Shown here piece after piece: positions 1 through 6,880 of a stretch of 64,000 nt of DNA (position 1 is the first letter of the stretch; each line of letters begins with the position of its first letter). A model generated the notes under the pieces. It was not told the origin of the DNA. It did not search any database and worked only from the letters and a program-made list of their open reading frames with translations. The DNA is from JAJYVT01 sp027339205 (lineage in GTDB: Bacteria > Actinomycetota > Acidimicrobiia > Acidimicrobiales > RAAP-2), in assembly GCA_027339205.1 (NCBI GenBank), contig DAHWOV010000041.1:1-64000 (forward strand), read 5' to 3'. A program made the position numbers and the translations under genes.

Positions 1-960
1 ATGTACCTGGAGCCGAAGGTGGAGCCACTGTTCCATGATGACTCCTACGGCTACCGGCCTGGGCGATCGGCGCTGGATGCGGTCGCACGATGCCGAGAGC
101 GGTGTTGGAAGTACGACTGGGTCATTGACCTTGACCTGAAGGCGTTCTTCGACACGATTCCGCACGACCTCTTGATGAAGGCGGTGTCGAAACACACCGA
201 TGAGCGGTTCATTCTCCTCTACGTCGAACGGTGGCTCACCGCCCCGCTCGAACGAGAAGACGGGACGCTGATCGCACGAGATCGAGGAACCCCCCAGGGT
301 TCGGCGATCTCACCGAAATTGGCGAATCTCTTCCTCCACTATGCGTTCGATATCTGGATGGCCCGGAACTTCCCGGATTGTCATTTCGAACGCTATGCGG
401 ACGACGGAGTGGTCCACTGTGCGAGTGAAGCGCAAGCGAGGGTGGTGCTGGAGGCGCTCGCTGAGCGGATGACGCAGGTCGGTCTGGAGCTTCATCCAGA
501 CAAGACGCGTATCGTGTACTGCAAGGATGTGAATCGCACCGGCTCAGCAAAGCACGAGCAGTTCACGTTCCTCGGCTACACGTTTCGTCCTCGGCTGGCC
601 AAGAACCGGCGGGGACAGTTCTTCGTCGGGTTCCTCCCGGCGATGAGCAACGACGCCGCCAAGGCGATCCGCCAGGAAATCCGACACTGGCGTATCAACG
701 TGCACAGTGACAAGTCCCTCGGGGACATCGCATCGTTCGTCAATCCGAAGGTGCGAGGTTGGTGCAACTATTATGGGCGTTTCTACAAGTCCTGGCTGTA
801 CCGGTCCCTCAGGTGCATCAACGAATACATCGTTCGTTGGGCCCGGAGGAAGTTCAAACGGCTGAGAACCAGCGCCCGGCGAGCATGGCGGTGGTTGCGG
901 GACGTGCAACGTCGTGCACCAGCGCTCTTTGCTCATTGGTCGTTCGGCGCGCTGGCCTGA
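1..960 (+). CDS. ltrA: Group II intron reverse transcriptase/maturase (5' part outside window)
   Basis: Intron-encoded protein that reverse transcribes the intron and helps it fold for splicing. The visible 319 residues begin inside the RT fingers/palm, so the N-terminus lies upstream of the window and the ATG at base 1 is coincidental. The palm carries FDTIPH near residue 50 and the catalytic YADD at 132-135. It is followed by FLGYTF and the maturase (group II intron-specific) region with VRGWCNYYGRFYKS near 250-265. No HNH endonuclease domain follows, which is usual for several bacterial lineages. Intron domains V and VI lie directly downstream, so the ORF sits in domain IV of its own intron. 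No stops interrupt the visible part, so the element may be active. Confidence 0.93.
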   Translation: MYLEPKVEPLFHDDSYGYRPGRSALDAVARCRERCWKYDWVIDLDLKAFFDTIPHDLLMKAVSKHTDERFILLYVERWLTAPLEREDGTLIARDRGTPQGSAISPKLANLFLHYAFDIWMARNFPDCHFERYADDGVVHCASEAQARVVLEALAERMTQVGLELHPDKTRIVYCKDVNRTGSAKHEQFTFLGYTFRPRLAKNRRGQFFVGFLPAMSNDAAKAIRQEIRHWRINVHSDKSLGDIASFVNPKVRGWCNYYGRFYKSWLYRSLRCINEYIVRWARRKFKRLRTSARRAWRWLRDVQRRAPALFAHWSFGALA

Positions 961-974
961 GGGCTGGATGACAG

Positions 975-1043
975 GAGCCGGATAACGGGAGACTGTTACG
1001 TCCGGATCTGTGAGGGCCGGGGGGTGCAAATCCCCCCGGCTAC
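975..1043 (+). ncRNA. Group II intron domains V and VI (3' end of intron)
   Basis: A domain V-like hairpin runs from 975 to 1010. It starts GAGCCGGA (containing the AGC catalytic triad), has a GAGA loop, and closes with TCCGGATCT. A second hairpin at about 1013-1040 has a GGCCGGGGGG / CCCCCCGGCT stem and fits domain VI. The intron would end in a CTAC-type boundary near 1043. The assignment rests on position after the maturase and on the shape of the two hairpins. The exact splice site is uncertain by a few bases. Confidence 0.75.
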
Positions 1044-1056
1044 TCGACGGTTTAGG

Positions 1057-1062
1057 TTTAGC
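1057..1062. repeat. Left target-site duplication TTTAGC of the IS1634-family element
   Basis: TTTAGC directly precedes the left inverted repeat and is repeated directly after the right inverted repeat at 3031-3036, as expected for a 6-bp target duplication. Confidence 0.75.
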
Positions 1063-3030
1063 CCGAACTTACGGCTTGGCGGCCCCCTGAAACGTGCTCC
1101 AGCCAGGAGGGACGGCCAGCTCGCCGCCGGGCAATGTAGCCACTAAAGTATTGACCGTGGAACGACAGCCGTGTAAGCTTTCGCTATGCCCAGGCGGCAC
1201 GGCGGTGCGATGCACATCTCGACCACGCGTCGCCACTACACCGGGGCCGATGGGGTCGAGCGCCACTACGAGACCCACCTCTTGCGCCGTTCGGTCCGGG
1301 TCGGAAAGACGGTGCGCAACGAGACGCTCGCCAACCTGTCGCACCTGCCGGCCGAGCTCATCGAGGCGCTGCGGGCCGGGTTGGCGGGCAAGACGCTGCT
1401 CGTCGCCGGTGAGGACCTCGAGCTCGTGCGCTCGCGCCCCCACGGCCACCTCGCCGCCGTGGCCTGCCAGGCCAAGGTCCTGGGATTGAAAGACCTTCTC
1501 GGCCCGCCCTGCAGGGAACGCGACATCGCCTACGCGCTGGTGCTCGCTCGGGTGGTGCACCCGAAGCCGAAACTGGCGACGGTCACCTGGTGGCACGACA
1601 CGACCCTCGTCGAGGACCTGGGGCTCGAGGACGTGGGTACCGACGAGGTGTACGCGGCGATGGACTGGCTGGTGAGCCGTCAAGACGCCATCGAGGCAAC
1701 CTTGGCCCGACGTCATCTTGCACCCGAGGTGAACCCGACGGGGCGCGCCTACTTCGATCTGTCCTCTTCGTGGCTCGAGGGGCGGACGTGCCCATTGGCC
1801 GCCTTCGGGTACTCGCGCGACGGCAAGCGCAACAAGGCCCAGATCGAGTACGGGCTTCTGACCGCTCGAGACGGCACGCCCGTCGCCATCCGGGTCTTCC
1901 CCGGCAACACCGCCGATCCGGCCGCGTTCAAAGACATCGTCGAGGTGGTGCGCGACCGGTTCGGGCTCACCCATCTCGTGATGGTCGGCGACCGGGGGAT
2001 GATCACCTCGGCGCGCATCGAGGCCCTGAAGGAGGTGGGGGGCCTCGGCTGGCTGACGGCGCTGCGGGCGCCCCAGATCAAGGCGCTCGCCCAGGATGAC
2101 GGCCCCTTGCAGCTCTCGCTCTTCGACGAGGTGAACTTCTGCGAGCTCTCCCACCCTGACTACCCCGGTGAGCGCCTGGTCGCCGCCCGCAATCCCCTTT
2201 TGGCTGCCGAACGGGCCCGCAAGCGCCAAGACCTCCTCGCTGCGACCGAGGCCGCCCTCGGCGCCATCGTCGAGGCATGCCGCAGAGAACGCCGTCCGCT
2301 GCGGGGCACCGAGCAGATCGCCCTGCGGGTGGGCAAGGTCCTGAACAAGTTCAAGATGCAGAAGCACTTCGTGATCGAGGTCACCGACGACTCGTTCCGC
2401 TTCTCGCCCAACGAAGCCTCGATCCAAGCCGAGGCCGCCCTCGACGGCATCTACGTGCTGCGCACCACGATCACCCAAGACGAGCTCGACCCGGCTGGGG
2501 TGATCTCGGCCTACAAGGAGCTCAAAGGGGTGGAGTGGGACTTCCGCTCCATGAAGGCGATCGACGTCGACCTGCGCCCGGTCCACCACCGGCTCGAGGA
2601 CCGGGTCAAGGCCCACGCCCTCGTGTGCTTCCTGGCGACCTACGTCACCTTCCATCTCCGGCGAACGCTCGCCCCGCTCACCTTCACCGACACCGCCCCG
2701 CCCACCCCCACCGACCCGGTCGTGCCCGCCGCGCGCTCCTCCTCGGCCAAGAAGAAGGACACCAAGAAGAAGAACGCCGCCGGCGAGCCGGTGCGCGCCT
2801 TCAGGGAACTCCTCGAGCACCTCGGCACCCTCACTCGCGACACGCTTCGGGTGGTGGGCGTCGGCGGGGTCACCTTCGATCTCGTCGCCACGCCGACGCC
2901 GACCCAGCGCCGGGTGTTCGAACTTCTCGCTGCGAGCGTGCCGAGGACCCTCGTGTAGCCAGAACTTCGGCCACCGCCGGACAAACCACCAGCTCAGTGA
3001 CCTAGCCCGGCGTCAGGAACGTAAGTTCGG
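1063..3030 (+). mobile_element. IS1634-family (IS4 superfamily) insertion sequence, complete
   Basis: A 1968-bp element bounded by an 11-bp perfect inverted repeat, CCGAACTTACG at 1063-1073 and its complement at 3020-3030. It is flanked by direct repeats TTTAGC (1057-1062 and 3031-3036). It carries one intact DDE transposase gene. Ends, duplication and intact ORF together suggest a recent, potentially active insertion. It landed only about 20 bp beyond the 3' end of the group II intron. Confidence 0.85.
1186..2958 (+). CDS. IS1634-family transposase
   Basis: Cut-and-paste DDE transposase of 590 residues, the usual size for IS1634. It acts on the inverted repeats at 1063-1073 and 3020-3030. 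Visible landmarks are an RNase-H-like core starting with YFDLSSSW (first Asp near residue 189), the VMVGDRGM motif (second Asp), and the C-terminal WDFRSMK...HHRLEDRVKAH region that includes the YREK-like catalytic Glu segment. A lysine-rich stretch (SSAKKKDTKKK) lies near the C-terminus. ATG at 1186 is used; an ATG eight codons downstream is also possible. No frameshift or stop is seen. Confidence 0.93.
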   Translation: MPRRHGGAMHISTTRRHYTGADGVERHYETHLLRRSVRVGKTVRNETLANLSHLPAELIEALRAGLAGKTLLVAGEDLELVRSRPHGHLAAVACQAKVLGLKDLLGPPCRERDIAYALVLARVVHPKPKLATVTWWHDTTLVEDLGLEDVGTDEVYAAMDWLVSRQDAIEATLARRHLAPEVNPTGRAYFDLSSSWLEGRTCPLAAFGYSRDGKRNKAQIEYGLLTARDGTPVAIRVFPGNTADPAAFKDIVEVVRDRFGLTHLVMVGDRGMITSARIEALKEVGGLGWLTALRAPQIKALAQDDGPLQLSLFDEVNFCELSHPDYPGERLVAARNPLLAAERARKRQDLLAATEAALGAIVEACRRERRPLRGTEQIALRVGKVLNKFKMQKHFVIEVTDDSFRFSPNEASIQAEAALDGIYVLRTTITQDELDPAGVISAYKELKGVEWDFRSMKAIDVDLRPVHHRLEDRVKAHALVCFLATYVTFHLRRTLAPLTFTDTAPPTPTDPVVPAARSSSAKKKDTKKKNAAGEPVRAFRELLEHLGTLTRDTLRVVGVGGVTFDLVATPTPTQRRVFELLAASVPRTLV

Positions 3031-3036
3031 TTTAGC
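3031..3036. repeat. Right target-site duplication TTTAGC
   Basis: Direct copy of 1057-1062, immediately after the right inverted repeat. Confidence 0.75.
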
Positions 3037-3617
3037 GAACGGCGCGGTGTTGCTTTGGATGGCACGACCCGCGCCATCTGTTCCAAGATGGGCCGATCGG
3101 TGTGCCGGCGACCTCTGGATCGGTCCTGGTCAATCGGCAAGTTGCCATCCGCCACGGGGGCGGCGGATGGCAACTTGGACGTCGATTGGCTTTTGGTGAT
3201 GGCGCCCGGCGCCAAGAGCCTACCGGCGGCCATCACCGCGGTAGCCCGAGTGGCGGAGCCCGATCGTTCCCGGAGCGACTCGAGACCGGCCAGTCTTGCC
3301 GACAGCTCGCTGTGGAGCCACTACGAGGGCTCGTGCGTGACACAGAATCTGACGCCTGTCTCGCTGCTGCACCGACGGTCACACCCCTGATCTGCCACTT
3401 TGTGAGAGCGCGTCCGGGGGTATGAGCTCGCGCGCAGGAGGACTGCGCGCTCCACGGGGTCTCAGTCGGGGCGAGCGACGCGCGCGAACAGCCCGAACGG
3501 ACGGGAAGGCCGACACTCGGGCGCGCTTTGGCGCAAAGTGCCTGTCTCGCAGTCAAGGTGCCGCCCGCTGCGGTGTCGAGGAAGTTCGCCCCGCTCGCAG
3601 CGCGCACCTGGCGCACC
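3037..3617. other. Gene-free interval between the IS and the TauE operon
   Basis: No ORF here has a recognisable product, a convincing start with ribosome site, or matching codon use on either strand. The interval holds the long hairpin at 3131-3188 described separately. It is probably remnant DNA between a mobile block and the chromosomal operon. Confidence 0.5.
3131..3188 (+). repeat. Long interrupted palindrome with a 16-bp perfect stem
   Basis: CAAGTTGCCATCCGCC (3138-3153) pairs perfectly with 3162-3177 around an 8-nt loop. Outer arms CAATCG (3131-3136) and CGATTG (3183-3188) add six more pairs across a small internal loop. No T-run follows, so it is not a textbook terminator. It could be a structured RNA, a protein-binding palindrome or a vestige of a mobile element. 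Confidence 0.7.
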
Positions 3618-3647
3618 TTGAACAGCATATACGATTGTCCGTATAAT
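3618..3647 (+). promoter_or_regulatory. Promoter of the TauE operon with overlapping palindromic operator
   Basis: -35 TTGAAC (3618-3623), 18-bp spacer, -10 TATAAT (3642-3647). The inverted repeat TATACG-N6-CGTATA (3628-3645) covers the spacer and most of the -10 box, an ideal repressor position. The obvious candidate regulator is the GntR protein encoded third in the same operon. Transcription should start about 7 nt past the -10 box, at the GTG start codon, giving a leaderless message. Confidence 0.7.
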
Positions 3648-3654
3648 CGTGGTG

Positions 3655-4494
3655 GTGACGCCGCTCGACTTCGTGGTCTCTCTTGCCCTGATCTCGGTCG
3701 CCGCCGGCGTTCTCGGGTCGCTGATCGGTCTGGGCGGCGGGGTGGTCATCGTGCCAGTGCTCACGCTCCTCTACCACGTGGACATCCGACTGGCCATCGG
3801 GGCGAGCATCGTCTCGGTCATCGCGACGTCGAGCGGCGCCGCCGCCGCATACGTCCGCGAGCGGATGACCAATTTGCGGGCGGGGATGTTCCTCGAGATC
3901 GCGACGACGACCGGAGCAGTGAGCGGAGCCTACCTCACGACCGTTCTGCCCACCCGGTTTCTGTTCGTGTTCTTCGGCCTGGTGCTCGCGTACTCCTCCT
4001 TCGCCACCTACCGTCGCCGGCACGCGGCCGCACCGCTCACCGTCTCGAACGACCGGATCGCCAACTACTTCAACCTGCACGGCTCCTACTACGACGCTGC
4101 AGAAGGACGCGAGATCTCCTACAAGGTGGTCGGCACCAAGCTTGGGTTGGCGCTCATGTACGTCGCGGGCTTGGTCAGTGCGCTGCTCGGCATCGGATCT
4201 GGCGCACTGAAGGTTCCGGCCATGGACAGTGCGATGCACCTGCCCATGAAGGTCTCTTCTGCCACGAGCAACTTCATGATCGGTGTCACCGCTGCTGCAA
4301 GCGCGGGCGTCTACTTCATCCGGGGGCAGATCGATCCGATCATCGCTGCTCCGGTAGCCGCCGGAGTGCTCCTGGGGGCCACGTTCGGCGCGCGGGTCCT
4401 CGGCCGCGTGACGAGCAAGACCGTCCGCCTCGTCTTTGTCATCGTCCTTGTAGTCATCTCGTTGGAGATGCTCCAGAAGGGGATCTTCCCGTGA
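3655..4494 (+). CDS. TauE/SafE-family sulfite or organosulfur permease
   Basis: Membrane permease of the TauE/SafE (DUF81) family. Members move sulfite, sulfonates such as sulfoacetate, or other small organic anions. The 279-residue protein has about eight hydrophobic segments and the N-terminal repeat GSLIGLGGGVVIVPVL typical of the family; a second copy of the fold contains GIGSGALKVPAMD. Three GTG codons in a row occur at 3649, 3652 and 3655. I choose 3655 because it lies 7 nt after the -10 box, as in other genes here. The end overlaps the next gene by 4 bp (GTGA), so the two are translationally coupled. The substrate is unknown; the neighbouring mtnA-like and aldolase genes make a methylthio or related metabolite possible. 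Confidence 0.88.
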   Translation: MTPLDFVVSLALISVAAGVLGSLIGLGGGVVIVPVLTLLYHVDIRLAIGASIVSVIATSSGAAAAYVRERMTNLRAGMFLEIATTTGAVSGAYLTTVLPTRFLFVFFGLVLAYSSFATYRRRHAAAPLTVSNDRIANYFNLHGSYYDAAEGREISYKVVGTKLGLALMYVAGLVSALLGIGSGALKVPAMDSAMHLPMKVSSATSNFMIGVTAAASAGVYFIRGQIDPIIAAPVAAGVLLGATFGARVLGRVTSKTVRLVFVIVLVVISLEMLQKGIFP

Positions 4495-5006
4495 CCCGTA
4501 TGCGCAGATCGACTCGGAACCCGGGGCGATCCGGCGAGCACCCCGACCCGACGACCGAGAATCTCGGCATCTCGGGACGTCGCCGGCAGCTCAGCGCGCA
4601 GGAAGCGGCCGCGATGGAGGAGAAGGTCCGCAAGGTCGAGCTGGCGATCAGCCTCGTGCTGCGTATCGGCGTTGTCCTGAGCGTGTCGGTCATTGCCGCC
4701 GGGCTTGGCCTCATGTTCGCCCACCACGCTGCGTACCTGCCGATCCGCGGGCATTTCTCTTACAGGGAGCTCACGTCGAGGTCGACCGCGTTCCCGCACT
4801 CGTTCTCCGCGCTGGGTCACTCGATCGCCCTTGGGGAAGGCCGCGGGATCGTCGTGCTCGGTGTGTTGATCTTGATCCTCACCCCCGTGCTTCGGGTCGC
4901 GGTCGGCGTGCTGTCTTTCGTCTACGAGGAGGACGCTCCGATGGCGATCGTCACGCTCTTCGTCTTAGCCGTGCTCATCAGCTCCTTCTTCCTGGCAGGC
5001 GTCTGA
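4491..5006 (+). CDS. DUF1634 membrane protein, TauE partner
   Basis: A 171-residue protein with a hydrophilic N-terminus of about 50 residues, then three hydrophobic segments (near 55-77, 117-140 and 147-170). It matches the DUF1634 family, whose genes commonly sit next to TauE/SafE permeases; the function is unknown. The GTG start at 4491 overlaps the permease stop as GTGA, which points to a two-part transporter or an accessory role. The next gene begins 4 nt after the stop. Confidence 0.8.
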   Translation: MTRMRRSTRNPGRSGEHPDPTTENLGISGRRRQLSAQEAAAMEEKVRKVELAISLVLRIGVVLSVSVIAAGLGLMFAHHAAYLPIRGHFSYRELTSRSTAFPHSFSALGHSIALGEGRGIVVLGVLILILTPVLRVAVGVLSFVYEEDAPMAIVTLFVLAVLISSFFLAGV

Positions 5007-5010
5007 GGCG

Positions 5011-5796
5011 ATGGCGGCCACGCTCGATCGGTCGAGCCCCTTGCCCCTATGGGCACAGATCGTCGACGATCTCCGTCGACGGCTCATAGAGGGGCAGTTC
5101 GAGAGCCGCTTCCCGACGGACGAGGAGCTGACGCGGGAGTACGAGGTCAGCCGCCAGACGGTGCGAGAGGCAGTTCGCCGTCTTTCTCAAGAGGGGCTCG
5201 TCGTGCGTCAGCGTGGCCGGGGGAGCTCGGTCGCCCAGCCGCTCCTCGAACAGCCACTTCACTCCCTCTACAGCCTGGCTTCGACGGTGCGCGCCAGAGG
5301 CATCGAAGAGAGGAGCGAGGTTCTCTCTGCCGACACCCGCATGGCAGGCCCAGAAATTGCGGCGAAGCTGGAGGTGGAGAGTTCGACGGACGTTGTCTTC
5401 ATCGAACGACTTCGCTTCGCAGGCACCGAGCCGATCGCTTGGGACCGGTCCTGGCTGCGCAACGAGCACGCGGCGGCGTTGCTCGGTGCCGAGCTCTCCT
5501 CCGGCGGTCTCTACGAGCTCCTCGCAACGTACTGCGCGGTACGCATCACGGGCGCCTGGGAACGAATACGGCCCGTCGTGCCCGAGCCAGCCGAACGCAA
5601 GCTCTTGCGCTTGCCGTGGAAGGTGGCGGCATTCTCGATCGAACGGCTGGCGGTCCTCGGAGAGACCCCTATCGAGTGGCGGCGCAGCCTGATCCGAGGA
5701 GACCGCTACTCGCTTGTCGCTCAGTGGCCTGCCGGAGGGAACTTTCGGCCCGAGGGATCCGGCCAAGGGGCGCCAGTGGCGGTCGCACCGCCTTGA
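5011..5796 (+). CDS. GntR-family (HutC subfamily) transcriptional regulator
   Basis: Ligand-responsive DNA-binding protein of 261 residues. The N-terminal winged helix (residues about 10-77) contains PTDEELTREYEVSRQTVREA and the wing RQRGRGSSV. The UTRA ligand-binding domain occupies about 95-245. The ATG lies 4 nt after the DUF1634 stop, so it belongs to the TauE operon. It is the most likely regulator of the TATACG-N6-CGTATA site over the operon promoter. The effector cannot be told from sequence; UTRA domains often bind sugar phosphates or organic acids, which would suit a substrate of the downstream isomerase and aldolase. Confidence 0.92.
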   Translation: MAATLDRSSPLPLWAQIVDDLRRRLIEGQFESRFPTDEELTREYEVSRQTVREAVRRLSQEGLVVRQRGRGSSVAQPLLEQPLHSLYSLASTVRARGIEERSEVLSADTRMAGPEIAAKLEVESSTDVVFIERLRFAGTEPIAWDRSWLRNEHAAALLGAELSSGGLYELLATYCAVRITGAWERIRPVVPEPAERKLLRLPWKVAAFSIERLAVLGETPIEWRRSLIRGDRYSLVAQWPAGGNFRPEGSGQGAPVAVAPP

Positions 5797-5857
5797 CAGC
5801 GGTCGTCGGCATCAGCAAGCTCCGGCTCTGAGGGCGCCGCAGCGACGAGGAGCAGCA

Positions 5858-6880
5858 GTGCGGACGATCGACTGGAAGCCGCCGGAGACGATCGTGATCG
5901 TCGACCAGACGCGACTTCCAGGCTCCCTGGTGGCCCGCGAGCTGCGGACGGTGGGGGAGCTCGTCGAGGCAGTGCAGAACCTACGGGTCCGAGGCGCCCC
6001 TGCGCTGGGGGTCGCCGGGGCCCTGGGGGTCGTCCTTGCGAGCGCGCAGGCGAGACGTGAGGGGTGGGAGCGCGCGCGACTGGATGCCGAGCTCGCCCAG
6101 CTCCGACGCGCCCGGCCGACCGCCGTCAATCTGCGCTGGGGGATGGAACAGGTGATCGGCCACCTCTCGGGCGCTCCCGAGGAGGTCGAGCAGGCGGCGC
6201 TGCGCGTGCTCCAGCACGAGATCTCGGCGTGTCACGCGATCGGTGATCGAGGCGCGCGGCTCATTTCGTCGTTGCGCTCCGGACCGCTCACGCTCCAGAC
6301 GCACTGCAACGCGGGAGCTCTCGCATGCGTCGAGTGGGGGACCGCGCTCGGCGTCGTCCGCTCGCTCCACCAGCGCGGCTTGGTTCGTCTCGTGAGGGTG
6401 GACGAGACGCGTCCACTTCTGCAGGGTGCACGCCTCACGGCTTGGGAGCTCGCCGAGGCGGGCATCCCCTACGAGATCGTCGTGGATGCCGCCGCGCCCG
6501 GCCTGCTTGCCGCCGGTGCGGTGGACGCGGTCGTGGTGGGCGCGGATCGCATTGCCTCGAACGGGGACGTCGCGAACAAGGTCGGGACGTACGCGTTGGC
6601 ACTTGCAGCGGCGCGCCATCACGTCCCATTCGTCGTCGCCGCACCCGAGTCCACGATCGACGAGTCGGTCGGCGACGGTGCATCCATCCCGATCGAGGAA
6701 CGCTCCCCCCGAGAGGTGGTCAGCGTTCAGGGCGTGCGCATCGCCCCTGCCGGTGCCGCCGTGCGCAATCCCGCCTTCGACGTCACCCCCGCCGACCTGG
6801 TGACGGCGATCGTGACTGAGCAACGGGTCATCCGCCCGGCAGGTCGGCTGGCGTCTCGGGCGGCGTCGCTCGGATCGTGA
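5858..6880 (+). CDS. mtnA: MtnA-type S-methyl-5-thioribose-1-phosphate (or 5-deoxyribose-1-phosphate) isomerase
   Basis: Aldose-ketose isomerase that opens 5-substituted ribose-1-phosphates to the ribulose-1-phosphate form, as in methionine salvage and the dihydroxyacetone-phosphate shunt. The 340 residues are full length. Family hallmarks are RGAPALGVAGALG, THCNAGALA with the active-site Cys150, DETRPLLQGARLTAWEL, and GADRIASNGDVANK with the active-site Asp230. The GTG at 5858 follows a GAGGAG ribosome site. The stop overlaps the aldolase/SDR start by one base (TGATG), coupling the two. No MTA phosphorylase or methylthioribose kinase is nearby. A shunt for 5-deoxyribose or methylthioribose phosphate is favoured over the full methionine salvage pathway. 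Confidence 0.9.
   Translation: MRTIDWKPPETIVIVDQTRLPGSLVARELRTVGELVEAVQNLRVRGAPALGVAGALGVVLASAQARREGWERARLDAELAQLRRARPTAVNLRWGMEQVIGHLSGAPEEVEQAALRVLQHEISACHAIGDRGARLISSLRSGPLTLQTHCNAGALACVEWGTALGVVRSLHQRGLVRLVRVDETRPLLQGARLTAWELAEAGIPYEIVVDAAAPGLLAAGAVDAVVVGADRIASNGDVANKVGTYALALAAARHHVPFVVAAPESTIDESVGDGASIPIEERSPREVVSVQGVRIAPAGAAVRNPAFDVTPADLVTAIVTEQRVIRPAGRLASRAASLGS

Noticed and set aside
1069..2820. 583-codon ORF antisense to the IS1634 transposase
   Set aside because: Gly/Val/His-rich composition typical of antisense reading of GC-rich codons; no family motif, and the opposite strand is a clear transposase.
3138..3177. Rho-independent terminator for the IS transposase
   Set aside because: Strong stem but no T-run, and it lies outside the IS right end by about 100 bp.
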